Shown piece by piece: positions 25,886-34,250 of a DNA stretch of 57,337 bases. The stretch is taken from contig URKQ01000020.1 in assembly GCA_900548455.1 (NCBI GenBank), positions 1 through 57,337 on the forward strand, written 5' to 3'. Under the pieces are notes generated by a model. The model did no database searches. It saw only the letters and a program-made list of their open reading frames with translations, and was not told where the DNA came from. Positions within the stretch are counted from its first letter, which is position 1. Each line of letters begins with the position of its first letter. The DNA comes from an uncultured Clostridium sp. (GTDB lineage Bacteria > Bacillota > Clostridia > Clostridiales > Clostridiaceae). The translations under genes were made by a program, and so were the position numbers.

Positions 25886-26986
25886 GTGAAAAATATGAAA
25901 AACAACAAAAAGAAATTTATTATCCTTGGAATTATAGTTATGGTGGTTATTATTTCTATAGCAGCCATTAAGATTGCAATGTTAAAAAAATCTGAAAGTG
26001 AAGTAAAGTCCATGGAAACTATAACCGTACCTACTCATAAAAAGATTTTTATTGATGGTACTGTATTACCTAGGGATAGAGAATATGTTTATTATGATCA
26101 AACAATGGGTGAAGTAGATAGTGTAAAAGTTGAGGATGGTAATGAAGTGCAAAAGGACGATGTTCTTTTTGTATATAATAACACTCAAGTTACAAACGAA
26201 ATAAAGACATTAGAATTACAAAAAAATAAGTTAGTAAAAAGTAAAGCATTAGCACAAAAAAGTATTGATGAAGCAAAGAAAAATGCAGCGTTGTCTCCAG
26301 AACAAAGTGTTGGGATGATAAATACAAATGAAATTGATAATATTACTGTTGAGATAGGTTCGCTAGATGAGCAGTTAAAAGGGCTAAAGGAAAAACAATT
26401 CAAAGAAGTCCTAGCTCCTTGTAGTGGCGTTATTTCTATTGGGAAAATTCCTAGTACACCAGGTGAACCATATATGACAATACAAAGTACAGATTTTTAT
26501 ATTGATGGACTTGTAAGTGAAAAGGATCATGGAAAAATAGAAGTTGAAAAAGGGGTAAATATCAATGTTTTAGCTACTAAGGATACTTTAGAGGGGACAA
26601 TTTATTATAAGGATAGTAATCCTCAAGCTTCAAATGTTGTGATGCCAACTAATGGTGTTACTGGTTCTTCCCAAGGTGGTAACCAATTATCATATTATAA
26701 TGTTAAAATTACTCCTAATAACCAGGACAAACTTGTTAATGGATATCATGTTCAGTGTGTGTTAGAGCTTTTAGATAGCAAAATTAAGATTCCAACAGAG
26801 TCTATTATTGAAATCGATAATGAAAAAGTAGTTTTTGTGGTAGAAGATAATACCCTTAAAAAAGTTAAAGTTGAAGTTGACGGTGAAGAAGACAGTGACA
26901 GTATTATAAATTCAGGTCTTCAAGGAGGAGAAAAAATTATAAAAGTTCCTACTCTTACCATGAAAGAGGGGGACAAAGTTGAATAA
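25886..26986 (+). CDS. MacA/HlyD-like membrane fusion (adaptor) protein
   Basis: A 366-aa adaptor with a GTG start (AGGAAGGA upstream), one N-terminal membrane helix (about residues 11-32), a split biotinyl/lipoyl-like half-motif (GEVDSVKVEDGNEVQKDDVL near 75-95 and APCSGVISIGKIPSTPGE near 175), a coiled-coil hairpin between them (residues 105-170), and a beta-barrel region after. It would link a MacB-type permease to export outside the membrane. The last codons overlap the ATPase gene. Confidence 0.85.
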   Translation: MKNMKNNKKKFIILGIIVMVVIISIAAIKIAMLKKSESEVKSMETITVPTHKKIFIDGTVLPRDREYVYYDQTMGEVDSVKVEDGNEVQKDDVLFVYNNTQVTNEIKTLELQKNKLVKSKALAQKSIDEAKKNAALSPEQSVGMINTNEIDNITVEIGSLDEQLKGLKEKQFKEVLAPCSGVISIGKIPSTPGEPYMTIQSTDFYIDGLVSEKDHGKIEVEKGVNINVLATKDTLEGTIYYKDSNPQASNVVMPTNGVTGSSQGGNQLSYYNVKITPNNQDKLVNGYHVQCVLELLDSKIKIPTESIIEIDNEKVVFVVEDNTLKKVKVEVDGEEDSDSIINSGLQGGEKIIKVPTLTMKEGDKVE

Positions 26987-27677
26987 TGCCATAATAAGAC
27001 TTGAAAATTTAAATAAAAGCTATTTTTTAAAAAGAGATGAATTTAAAGCTCTAAAGGATATTAATATGGAAGTAGATCCTGGTGAATTTATTATGATAAT
27101 GGGGAAGTCTGGAAGTGGAAAGACAACACTTATGAACATTTTATCATTTTTAGATAATTATCAAAGTGGAAAGTTTATTTTCATGGGTGAGGATACAAGT
27201 AATTTTGATGAAAAACACAGGTGTAGTGTAAGAAATCAACACATGGGCTTTGTATTCCAACAGTTTCATCTTATAGACTCTTTAAATGTATTTCAAAATA
27301 TTGAATTACCCTTATTATATTCAAGAAAATATTCTAAAGAAGAGAGAAAAAAGAAAGTTTTAGAGTGTTTGCAGCTTGTTAAACTTGAGGAAAAAGCTAA
27401 TAACATGACTAATGAACTATCCGGAGGACAACAACAAAGGGTTGCAATTGCAAGGGCTTTGATTAATTCACCCTCCATTATTTTTGCTGATGAGCCAACT
27501 GGAGCTTTAGATAGTGAAAATAGTGAGATTGTTATGGGTATTTTTCATGATCTTCATAAATCAGGGAAAACCATCGTTATGGTAACTCATGATGAAGAAT
27601 TAACATCATATAGCACCAGGGTTGTTAGAATAAAGGATGGAAGGATTAAGGAGGAGATTACAAATGTCGATTCTTAA
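26979..27677 (+). CDS. MacB/LolD-type ABC ATPase
   Basis: A 232-aa ATPase with a TTG start that overlaps the adaptor gene by 8 bases (GAGGGGGAC upstream). Walker A GKSGSGKTT (residues 42-50), Q-loop VFQQFHL, signature LSGGQQQR, Walker B IIFADEPTGALD and VTHDEEL are complete. This is the class that drives FtsX/MacB permeases in peptide, macrolide or lantibiotic export and resistance. It overlaps the permease gene by 14 bases. Confidence 0.92.
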   Translation: MNNAIIRLENLNKSYFLKRDEFKALKDINMEVDPGEFIMIMGKSGSGKTTLMNILSFLDNYQSGKFIFMGEDTSNFDEKHRCSVRNQHMGFVFQQFHLIDSLNVFQNIELPLLYSRKYSKEERKKKVLECLQLVKLEEKANNMTNELSGGQQQRVAIARALINSPSIIFADEPTGALDSENSEIVMGIFHDLHKSGKTIVMVTHDEELTSYSTRVVRIKDGRIKEEITNVDS

Positions 27678-28875
27678 TCTTATTAAAACATCTTTTTATA
27701 GCCTTAAAAGACATAAGGTGAGACTATTTCTTACAATGATAGGAATAATTATTGGAATTAGTTCTGTTGTAACCATATTATCTATTGGAGATGGACTTAA
27801 AAAGCAAGTAAATGATTCTGCAACTACGGGTTCTATAAATAAAATATCAGTTATTTTTTCACCTGACTATAATAGTAATTCTATGTCTCAATTTATTGAG
27901 CCCTTTAGTGATGATGATATAGACGAAATTGGGACAATAGATGGTGTTGAAAAAGTAGAAGTGCAAAATGGCCTTGGCATGTCAATGTTAGGAGATATAG
28001 CCTTTGCTAATGTTGAATTCTTTGGTTCAAGTAGAGGTTTAATTATAGAAAAGTATGAAGATCAAAATATTAAGCTAGCTTGTGGTAGAAGTTTTTCAAA
28101 GGATGATGAAGGCGCAATAATATTAACTTATGAGGATGCTAAGTTTTTATTTGACTCTCCTAATGACGCTATTGGCAAAGGTGTTAATGTTATGGGTAGT
28201 CATTATGAGGTAATAGGGGTACTAGCAGAATATAAGTTTGATTTTAACTCTATAATGTCTTTAGGAACAAATTGTAGTTTTTTACTTCCAAAAGATTATA
28301 ACGACATTAGTTCTGGTGAAGAGATGAATAGTGTAGCAAGTATCAATGTTATAATTGATACAAATAAGGACAAGAAAAAAGTGGGAGATGAAGTATTAGA
28401 CTTCTTAAAAGAATCTCATCCTGATGTTCAAGGAACTTATCAGGTGCAAGATCCTGATGAAATGACAAAGGCTTTTAGTAAAATTATAGAGGCTATTACT
28501 GGTTTTATTGCAGTAGTATCAGGAATATCATTATTTGTAGCTGGAATTGGTGTAATGAATATTATGTATGTATCCATTTCTGAACGAAAAAGAGAAATAG
28601 GTATTAGAAGAGCAATAGGAGCTTATCCAAGTAATATTTTATTACAATTTCTAATTGAAGCTGTAATAGTAACTGCTGTTGGAGGTATATTGGGTCTGGG
28701 AATAGGTGTTATATTTGCTAAACTTGTTGGAACAATGATGCCATTTGCCCCTGTTCTTACTCTAAGAACAGTTTTAATATCACTTATAACCTCAGTGCTT
28801 ACAGGAATAATTTTTGGGGTTGTGCCTGCAAGAAAGGCAGCTAACTTACCTCCAATTCAAGCGATATACCAATAG
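27664..28875 (+). CDS. MacB/FtsX-type ABC permease
   Basis: A 403-aa permease with the MacB layout: helix near residues 18-42, a large extracytoplasmic domain (about 45-275), then three helices (about 280-308, 330-360, 368-395). GIMNIMYVS-like segment GVMNIMYVSISERKREIGIR and the terminal GVVPARKAANLPPIQAI are family hallmarks. The ATG at 27664 has AGGAGGAG upstream; the frame is open further 5' inside the ATPase gene. With the two genes before it, this completes a tripartite exporter. Substrate unknown. Confidence 0.9.
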   Translation: MSILNLIKTSFYSLKRHKVRLFLTMIGIIIGISSVVTILSIGDGLKKQVNDSATTGSINKISVIFSPDYNSNSMSQFIEPFSDDDIDEIGTIDGVEKVEVQNGLGMSMLGDIAFANVEFFGSSRGLIIEKYEDQNIKLACGRSFSKDDEGAIILTYEDAKFLFDSPNDAIGKGVNVMGSHYEVIGVLAEYKFDFNSIMSLGTNCSFLLPKDYNDISSGEEMNSVASINVIIDTNKDKKKVGDEVLDFLKESHPDVQGTYQVQDPDEMTKAFSKIIEAITGFIAVVSGISLFVAGIGVMNIMYVSISERKREIGIRRAIGAYPSNILLQFLIEAVIVTAVGGILGLGIGVIFAKLVGTMMPFAPVLTLRTVLISLITSVLTGIIFGVVPARKAANLPPIQAIYQ

Positions 28876-29045
28876 GCGGATTACCTAGTTCGGCTTTTTC
28901 AAAAGGAACCCTATGGTTCCCTTTGAGGAATCTCTCCTTAAAGCGGAGGGGACAGGGTCCCCTTTCAACCCCCTATATGATAGGAGTGAATATGAAGCGG
29001 ATTACCTAGTTTGGCTCTTTCAAAAGGAACCTTATGGTTCCCTTA
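28876..29045. repeat. Direct pair of dispersed palindromic repeats
   Basis: Two copies of a ~49-base unit, 28876-28924 and 28997-29045, each starting GCGGATTACCTAGTT and ending in the palindrome GGAACC-nTAT-GGTTCC. The palindromic half also matches 6-43 in reverse complement. Between them is a GC-rich hairpin, GGGGAC/GTCCCC near 28948-28962, and a GGAG-rich segment. This looks like an intergenic repeat family; no protein frame runs through it. Confidence 0.7.
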
Positions 29046-29059
29046 AATTATAAAGCGTT

Positions 29060-29107
29060 ACAGCCTACTATGATAAAATAAATTTATCATAGTAGGCTGT
29101 ATTTTTA
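29060..29107 (+). terminator. Long-stem terminator
   Basis: Perfect 18-bp stem ACAGCCTACTATGATAAA/TTTATCATAGTAGGCTGT with a 5-base spacer, then ATTTTTATTT. It follows the MacAB-like operon and stands opposite the convergent SurA-N gene. Confidence 0.9.
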
Positions 29108-29130
29108 TTTAAGAAAAGAACCATCAAGAC

Positions 29131-29760
29131 TTAATTGAATATTTTTACATCAGCTTTTTCTATTAGTTGATTTTCAAAATTTTCAATAGCGTCAGTTCTT
29201 ACTTTTTGTAAATCCATATTAGAAGACTTTAACTTATTATTTTTGGCTTGGTCACCAATAATTTTTTTTACTTTTTCAATAGTCATTATTTTTTCATATT
29301 CCATTGGGACATATTCATTCCAATATTGTTCAGGAGTTATTCCTAAACCAGCTATAATATCTGAAATTTTCTGTTTATCTTCTTCACTGCTATTAGATTC
29401 AATAATATTTTTCTGTCTCAAGGCTTCTTCTTTAGCTTCTTCTAATGTTACATGTACTCCGAGTTTTGGAGCTTCTTCTTTTAAAAGTTTATTTTTAATT
29501 AATCTGTCTATCATCTCTTTATCAGATAGATTATCTTGTCTAAATAATTTAGCATTATCTACATCATTCTTAGTTATTGGGTTACCATCAACAGTCGCAA
29601 CAACTTTTGAAGCATCATTAGTACTTTTTAAAAACGTTGAATATTGTGCTTTTTCTTTCATGTTTTTAGGTTTAGTATAGTTATTTGATGCAGCTATAAA
29701 TACCATTGATGAAAACACAAGTGTAATTCCTATAATTATTCTTCTACTCTTTTTATTCAT
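29131..29760 (-). CDS. SurA N-terminal domain protein (chaperone-like)
   Basis: A 209-aa extracytoplasmic protein. It has an N-terminal signal or anchor helix (about residues 7-25), then a SurA-N type helical domain: VVATVDGNPITKNDVDNAK, DKEMIDRLIKNKLLKEEAPKLGV, VTLEEAKEEALRQ and ITPEQYWNEYVP. No parvulin PPIase domain follows, so it is a chaperone module alone, like some clostridial YhcN/SurA-N proteins. It is convergent with the MacAB-like operon. Client unknown. Confidence 0.78.
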   Translation of the reverse strand: MNKKSRRIIIGITLVFSSMVFIAASNNYTKPKNMKEKAQYSTFLKSTNDASKVVATVDGNPITKNDVDNAKLFRQDNLSDKEMIDRLIKNKLLKEEAPKLGVHVTLEEAKEEALRQKNIIESNSSEEDKQKISDIIAGLGITPEQYWNEYVPMEYEKIMTIEKVKKIIGDQAKNNKLKSSNMDLQKVRTDAIENFENQLIEKADVKIFN

Positions 29761-29799
29761 TTTATCACCTTCAGCAACGCTAGCTTTTTTACAAAAATA

Positions 29800-29825
29800 T
29801 AGGGATTCTGTAAGAATCTCATCCG
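29800..29825. repeat. GGATTC palindromic repeat, copy 1
   Basis: GGGATTC-TGTAA-GAATCTC-ATCC, an imperfect palindrome that matches 30670-30696. It lies in the gap between the SurA-N gene and the acetyltransferase gene. Confidence 0.45.
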
Positions 29826-29879
29826 TGACTTTTCACTCTTCACTTTGCCATTATTCACTCAAAAAGGCCCCAATGGGTG

Positions 29880-30443
29880 TTATTTTATTTTTATATAATA
29901 ATCACTATAAGGAAAGGTGCTGTTCTCTAATTTATGAAAACTATTATTCTCCAAGGCTAAAACTCTTTCTTCATCGTCTTTAGTTGCTTTAATGATGATA
30001 TTTTTAATATCAAAGTCTACATAAAAATTATCAGAAACCATTCTTAAAATTTCAGATAAAACTATTTTATTTTCAAGAGACGAAATGATGTCTATTCTTA
30101 ATATACCAGTCTGACAAGCACCATCCCAAAATCTTGTTGTGTTGGGAATAGGTGATATTTCAATAGTACCTACTATTTTATTTGTCTGTTTATTATTAAT
30201 ACTCCATCTTATATAAAATCTATCGTCAAATTCTTGCGACCATCCCTTAATGCCATTTATTACAGCGTCAACATTGTGTGTATCCCATATACCTCCACAA
30301 TTATCATTATTCATACGATTTTTAGTAATCGGGTCAGAATAGCACTGAAATAAGTCTATTGCATCTTCTTCCTTAACTTTTGTAAATATTAAGTTATTGG
30401 TTTCATAAACTGGACACTTATCAAATGGATTAATATTACTCAT
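29880..30443 (-). CDS. GNAT family N-acetyltransferase
   Basis: A 187-aa acetyltransferase of the RimJ/RimL-like group (N-terminal TNNLIFTKVKEEDAIDLFQC, core NKIVGTIEISPI, then LRIDIISSLENKIVLSEIL and ALENNSFHKLE). It would transfer acetyl from acetyl-CoA to an amine. The frame is open to 30539, but the ATG at 30443 has GGTGGGGGAA upstream and a good promoter before it. The classic Q/RxxGxG/A loop is not clear, so the acetyl-CoA site is atypical and the substrate cannot be predicted. Confidence 0.7.
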   Translation of the reverse strand: MSNINPFDKCPVYETNNLIFTKVKEEDAIDLFQCYSDPITKNRMNNDNCGGIWDTHNVDAVINGIKGWSQEFDDRFYIRWSINNKQTNKIVGTIEISPIPNTTRFWDGACQTGILRIDIISSLENKIVLSEILRMVSDNFYVDFDIKNIIIKATKDDEERVLALENNSFHKLENSTFPYSDYYIKIK

Positions 30444-30483
30444 TATTGGATTCCCCCACCTCTGCATGTGTAACTTTAATACA

Positions 30484-30562
30484 ATTATATAATATATTTC
30501 CGTATAACTCAAAATATCTAGTATACCTGAAATATCCACTCACTACAATTCGTATACTAGAT
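30484..30562 (-). promoter_or_regulatory. Promoter and operator-like dyad of the acetyltransferase gene
   Basis: On the minus strand TTGAGT (30512-30507) and TATAAT (30489-30484) are 17 bases apart. Directly upstream of the -35 is a perfect 11-bp inverted repeat, ATCTAGTATAC/GTATACTAGAT, with 25 bases between arms (30516-30562), which suits an activator or a looping repressor. Confidence 0.6.
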
Positions 30563-30669
30563 GAAACTTTGCTGCTACAAGATATACCACTACAAGTGAA
30601 CAATCTACAGGACCGCTCGAAACTTTATATAGCTCATCAAACTAAATTATTAGTTTTTTAACAAAATAA

Positions 30670-30696
30670 TAAGGATTCCCGTAGGAATCCCATCCT
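30670..30696. repeat. GGATTC palindromic repeat, copy 2
   Basis: AGGATTCCCGTAGGAATCCCATCC, a near-perfect palindrome related to 29800-29825. The rest of 30563-30736 shows no gene. Confidence 0.45.
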
Positions 30697-30736
30697 TCAG
30701 TAACACTTCGACTGTTACAATTCTTATATTAATTAT

Positions 30737-30899
30737 ATGCGAAAAAAAAGCTGAATTATCATAAGTGAATGTATCTGCAGGAGCTCATACTATTTAAATT
30801 TAAATTCAAATCTCCACTGCCGTCTTACATTAGATTTATAATTACTGTGTGTCAGCTTCGAAGCCCCAGTGAGCGTTGATAATTCAGCTTTTCTCGCAT
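30737..30899 (-). ncRNA. Candidate structured ncRNA with long closing helix and U-tract
   Basis: On the minus strand a 13-base arm AGCTGAATTATCA (30889-30877) pairs perfectly with TGATAATTCAGCT (30761-30749), which is followed by eight T. Outside this, ATGCGA and TCGCAT extend the dyad. Inside it, GGGGCT can pair with AGCTCC, AAATCT with AGATTT, and CACTG with CAGTG; the last pair crosses the AAATCT hairpin and would be a pseudoknot. This nested design is what a stable ncRNA shows. It starts 6 bases after the stop codon of an ABC permease on the same strand. It might be a known clostridial class such as the raiA motif, or a small TIR element; I cannot decide by eye. Confidence 0.55.
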
Positions 30900-30904
30900 T
30901 AAAC

Positions 30905-32074
30905 TTATAAGTATTGATAAGAAGTTCTCTTTTGTTTTATGGAAAGTAGAGCTAAAGCTAAAAATGCAATTGCAAATAAAATTAGTATTAACCAATATAA
31001 ATAGATGGAGTTCAAGTTTCCCTCAGCTACATTATTAATTGTAGCTATTTTATTATTTGATAGTACAAACCAATAAACAGGATTTACTGTATTAATTTTT
31101 AGTACTGTTTTGCTTAAAAATTCTTGAGGAATAAAAGCACCGCCTAAAAAACATGTACCTAAAGCAACACAGTTACATACAGCACTTACAGTTTTTTTAG
31201 GAATTAAATTTGCAATGAAAAAGCTTAATCCTAAAGTAGTTAAAGTAAATATAAAAGAATTTATTGAATAAAGAATAATTTGAGTTGATGATATTTGTGC
31301 CTTGTACATCCATAAGGCTTCAGCAATAAAAATAATCCATATAATCAAAGCTAAGATACCATGGCCTAGAAATAATTGCATATTAAAACTACTTAGAGAT
31401 ATAGGGGAGCAAAGATTTCTTCTCTTTAAATCTTTATCATTAAATATATTAGTAACAATTGCAATACTATAGATTAAAATACATATTAAAGGATAGGGTA
31501 GATAGTTGAAATAGAAAGTAATAGCTGACGTTGAAGTTGACTTATTACTGCTATTTATTGTTACATTTGAACGATGACTGAGATCGGTAGTTATAGCTTT
31601 AAAAATTTCGTTTTCATCAGTATAAACATTACTTCTATAATATAAGGCTGCTGTAGAGAAAAATTTATTTAACATAGATTCTAAATAAACACTGCTAGTA
31701 GAATTAGGCGCAGATATATAAGTTAATTCCAAAGGATTTGAACTTTTAAAAGCAGTTCCAAAACCATTAGGGATTGTAATTATAATTTCGCATTGTCCAT
31801 AAAATAAAGCATCTTTTAAGCTTTTTTCATCTTGTTTAATATCTATAACTTCTGAATTATCACCAATATATTTTTCTAAGTTTGAAGATAAGGGAGAATT
31901 ATCTTCATTAATAATGGCAATAGGGCATTTTGATGATTCAAAGGAAGGTGGTAAAGTATCTGAAGTAGACCGACTAAAAAAAGTTGTTATAATTATAAAT
32001 AAAGCAGCATAGCCAATAATGGTTGGAAGTGCACTTTTCTTTATTATTTTAAAATATTCCTTAAATACTTTCAT
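30905..32074 (-). CDS. ABC-2 type permease (exporter subunit 1)
   Basis: A 389-aa ABC-2 permease with the YhgE/LinearmycinR-like layout: helix near residues 16-34, a large extracytoplasmic loop (about 35-190, with CPIAIINEDNSPLSS), then five helices to the end. The ATG has AAGGAGG upstream. It overlaps the next permease gene by 14 bases and is the last gene of a leftward ATPase-permease-permease operon. Substrate unknown, possibly an antimicrobial given the divergent two-component system. Confidence 0.88.
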   Translation of the reverse strand: MKVFKEYFKIIKKSALPTIIGYAALFIIITTFFSRSTSDTLPPSFESSKCPIAIINEDNSPLSSNLEKYIGDNSEVIDIKQDEKSLKDALFYGQCEIIITIPNGFGTAFKSSNPLELTYISAPNSTSSVYLESMLNKFFSTAALYYRSNVYTDENEIFKAITTDLSHRSNVTINSSNKSTSTSAITFYFNYLPYPLICILIYSIAIVTNIFNDKDLKRRNLCSPISLSSFNMQLFLGHGILALIIWIIFIAEALWMYKAQISSTQIILYSINSFIFTLTTLGLSFFIANLIPKKTVSAVCNCVALGTCFLGGAFIPQEFLSKTVLKINTVNPVYWFVLSNNKIATINNVAEGNLNSIYLYWLILILFAIAFLALALLSIKQKRTSYQYL

Positions 32075-33179
32075 ATTGTTTCCTCCTTATCATCAATATG
32101 GTTATTGTTGAGAAAATTACTCCAAGAAGTGTAAGCATCCCTAGACATTTAAAATATTGTGAATAGGTATCATAGTAATAAAGGGAGTAAAATCCATCTG
32201 TAATTAATGTAGCTATATTAATATGAGTTATAAATGGAATATGAGCTTCAGCCCAAAATTTAAAACTCAAGGATGTCATCCCAGCTAAACAAGAGGACAC
32301 CATAGAAATTGCAATTAAAATACCAGTTTTAAAATTTTCACTTTTGCTTGGCAATACTGAGCTGACCATAGTTCCCATAGAAATTCCAGTAAAGGCACCA
32401 ACAAAACATAGCAGCAAAATTAATCCTATTGAATCTCCAAAACTAATTTTTAAGACAAATTGGATATATAAAATTAATAAAATAACAGCAGTAAATGTAA
32501 AGGTGAGACTTGCCAAGCTAGATGATAATAAGGACTTTATTTTGTTTACAGGTGAAACATTTAATCTTACACCAATACTAGATTGATTTCCTTGAGTTAA
32601 TACTATATCTTCACATCCATAGTTAGATCCCATTAAACATGTCATTGCTACAATGGTATAAAAATACACTACAATTATATTGGAAGAATTATTAATAGGT
32701 ATATTTTTAAGATAATCTTTATTTGAATTTTCAGAGATTAAAAAGTCATTTTTTATAGAAGTAGGATCCTTAGAAACTATATTTTTAATAGTAGAAGACT
32801 TTTGTATATATTCATCTGCAAATTCCTTTATAATTGATTGATTTGCTCCTGTTTTTTTCACTATTACATTAATATCTTTATTTAATTTTATAATTCCAGA
32901 TATATCACCATCATTTAAATGTTTATCAGCTTCAGTAGAGGTTACTTTGATTATATTAAATAATTCACTTTCTTCAAGAACGGTAATGAAATTCCTGTCA
33001 CATGAGTTTTCTTCAACTAATGCAATATCTATTTTCTCAAAGGTGTTATTTTTAAACATATTGGATATTGAGAGATTGAATAGTGTAGCTAATATTATTG
33101 GAAAAATTAGAGCCCAAAATACTACAACTTTTTCTCTCAATAAGATTTTCATTTTGTATTTATAAATATAGAAAAACAT
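32061..33179 (-). CDS. ABC-2 type permease (exporter subunit 2)
   Basis: A 372-aa permease of the same fold as its neighbour: N-terminal helix about residues 15-38 (VVFWALIFPIILATLFNLSI), an extracytoplasmic region to about 165, then five or six helices. The sequence KIDIALVEENS resembles the loop start of the partner. Two different permeases with one ATPase form a heterodimeric exporter. The start has GGAGG upstream. Confidence 0.88.
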   Translation of the reverse strand: MFFYIYKYKMKILLREKVVVFWALIFPIILATLFNLSISNMFKNNTFEKIDIALVEENSCDRNFITVLEESELFNIIKVTSTEADKHLNDGDISGIIKLNKDINVIVKKTGANQSIIKEFADEYIQKSSTIKNIVSKDPTSIKNDFLISENSNKDYLKNIPINNSSNIIVVYFYTIVAMTCLMGSNYGCEDIVLTQGNQSSIGVRLNVSPVNKIKSLLSSSLASLTFTFTAVILLILYIQFVLKISFGDSIGLILLLCFVGAFTGISMGTMVSSVLPSKSENFKTGILIAISMVSSCLAGMTSLSFKFWAEAHIPFITHINIATLITDGFYSLYYYDTYSQYFKCLGMLTLLGVIFSTITILMIRRKQYESI

Positions 33180-33191
33180 TTATAAAACCTC

Positions 33192-34124
33192 CTAATCCCT
33201 TAAATTTTTACCCGTTATTTCTAAAAAAACATCATTTAGAGTTGGCAGTTCAGAATAAATCTTTCCATAGGCAATCTTATTTTTATCAATATAATGGATA
33301 ATTTCACTAAGGATACTACAATTTTGTGTTGTTCTAATTATCAGTTTATTATCATCATATTCCACTGAATTAACATTTTTTAGATTTTTTATTTCATTTA
33401 GATGTGAATGAGTTAGTCCAAAGGCTTCTACAATTATTTTTTCTCCAATGGAAATCATTGATTTTAAATCTTCTTTTGTACCTTCAGCGACTATTTTCCC
33501 ATTGTCCATAATTGCAATGGTTGTACAGAGTTCTTCTACTTCCTCCATGTAGTGGGAGGTATAAATAATTGTTGCTCCGTCTTTATTAAGTTTTTTTATT
33601 CCTTGAAGAATGTGATTTCTACTTTGAGGGTCAATGGCAACGGTTGGTTCATCTAAAATAATTAATTTGGGTTTATGAGCTATTCCACAAGCTATATTTA
33701 GCCTTCGCAAAAGACCACCGCTAAGTTTTTTAGAGGGTAAATTTCTATATTCATTTAAACCTGTAAAATCTATTGCTTCATTTACAAGTTGTTGTCTTTC
33801 ACTTTTATTGCGTATATATAAGCCACAAAAATAATCTATATTTTCAAGTACAGTTAAATCATAAAATACAGCTACATTTTGCATGACGATTCCTATATCT
33901 TTTTTTAAGTGATAAGAAGAGGGTTTCATAGTTTCACCAAATACTTCGATGGAACCTTTATCATATTTTAATAGTGATAATATACAATTTATTGTGGTGG
34001 TTTTACCTGAACCATTGGGTCCAAGAAGTCCAAAAATTTCACCTTCATTAATTTGTAGATTTAAATGATCTAAAGCAATTAAGTTACCGTATCTTTTGAC
34101 TAAATTTTCAATCTTTACAATCAT
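33192..34124 (-). CDS. ABC transporter ATPase of the heterodimeric exporter
   Basis: A 310-aa ATPase of the CcmA/drug-export type. Walker A GPNGSGKTT (residues 35-43), Walker B LIILDEPTVAID and switch TSHYMEE are intact. The signature reads LSGGLLRR rather than LSGGMRRR or LSGGQ. A C-terminal extension of about 90 residues with a DrrA-like beta-rich domain ends in LNDVFLEITGKNLRD. It is the first gene of the operon and divergent from the histidine kinase. Confidence 0.9.
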   Translation of the reverse strand: MIVKIENLVKRYGNLIALDHLNLQINEGEIFGLLGPNGSGKTTTINCILSLLKYDKGSIEVFGETMKPSSYHLKKDIGIVMQNVAVFYDLTVLENIDYFCGLYIRNKSERQQLVNEAIDFTGLNEYRNLPSKKLSGGLLRRLNIACGIAHKPKLIILDEPTVAIDPQSRNHILQGIKKLNKDGATIIYTSHYMEEVEELCTTIAIMDNGKIVAEGTKEDLKSMISIGEKIIVEAFGLTHSHLNEIKNLKNVNSVEYDDNKLIIRTTQNCSILSEIIHYIDKNKIAYGKIYSELPTLNDVFLEITGKNLRD

Positions 34125-34250
34125 AGCTTTTCTCCTTTATTTCTATTATACTTATATTGTATAAAATAGAATAAAAAACAATAAGTGTCTTGTGTCATTA
34201 AAGTGATGTGACAAATGTAATTAGACAATCAATGTAAGGTGAGATGTTAT

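Noticed and set aside
30446..30661. A 71-aa forward frame over the acetyltransferase promoter
   Set aside because: No ribosome site, no family, and it crosses a clear promoter and dyad on the other strand.
30737..30899. Reading the inverted repeats as the ends of an insertion sequence
   Set aside because: No transposase and no clear target duplication; inner helices and a one-sided U-tract fit an RNA better, though a MITE is not fully excluded.
34125..34250. TGTCA/TGACA dyad between the divergent exporter and kinase genes as the response-regulator site
   Set aside because: Only the outer five bases match and the centre is not symmetric; too weak to call.
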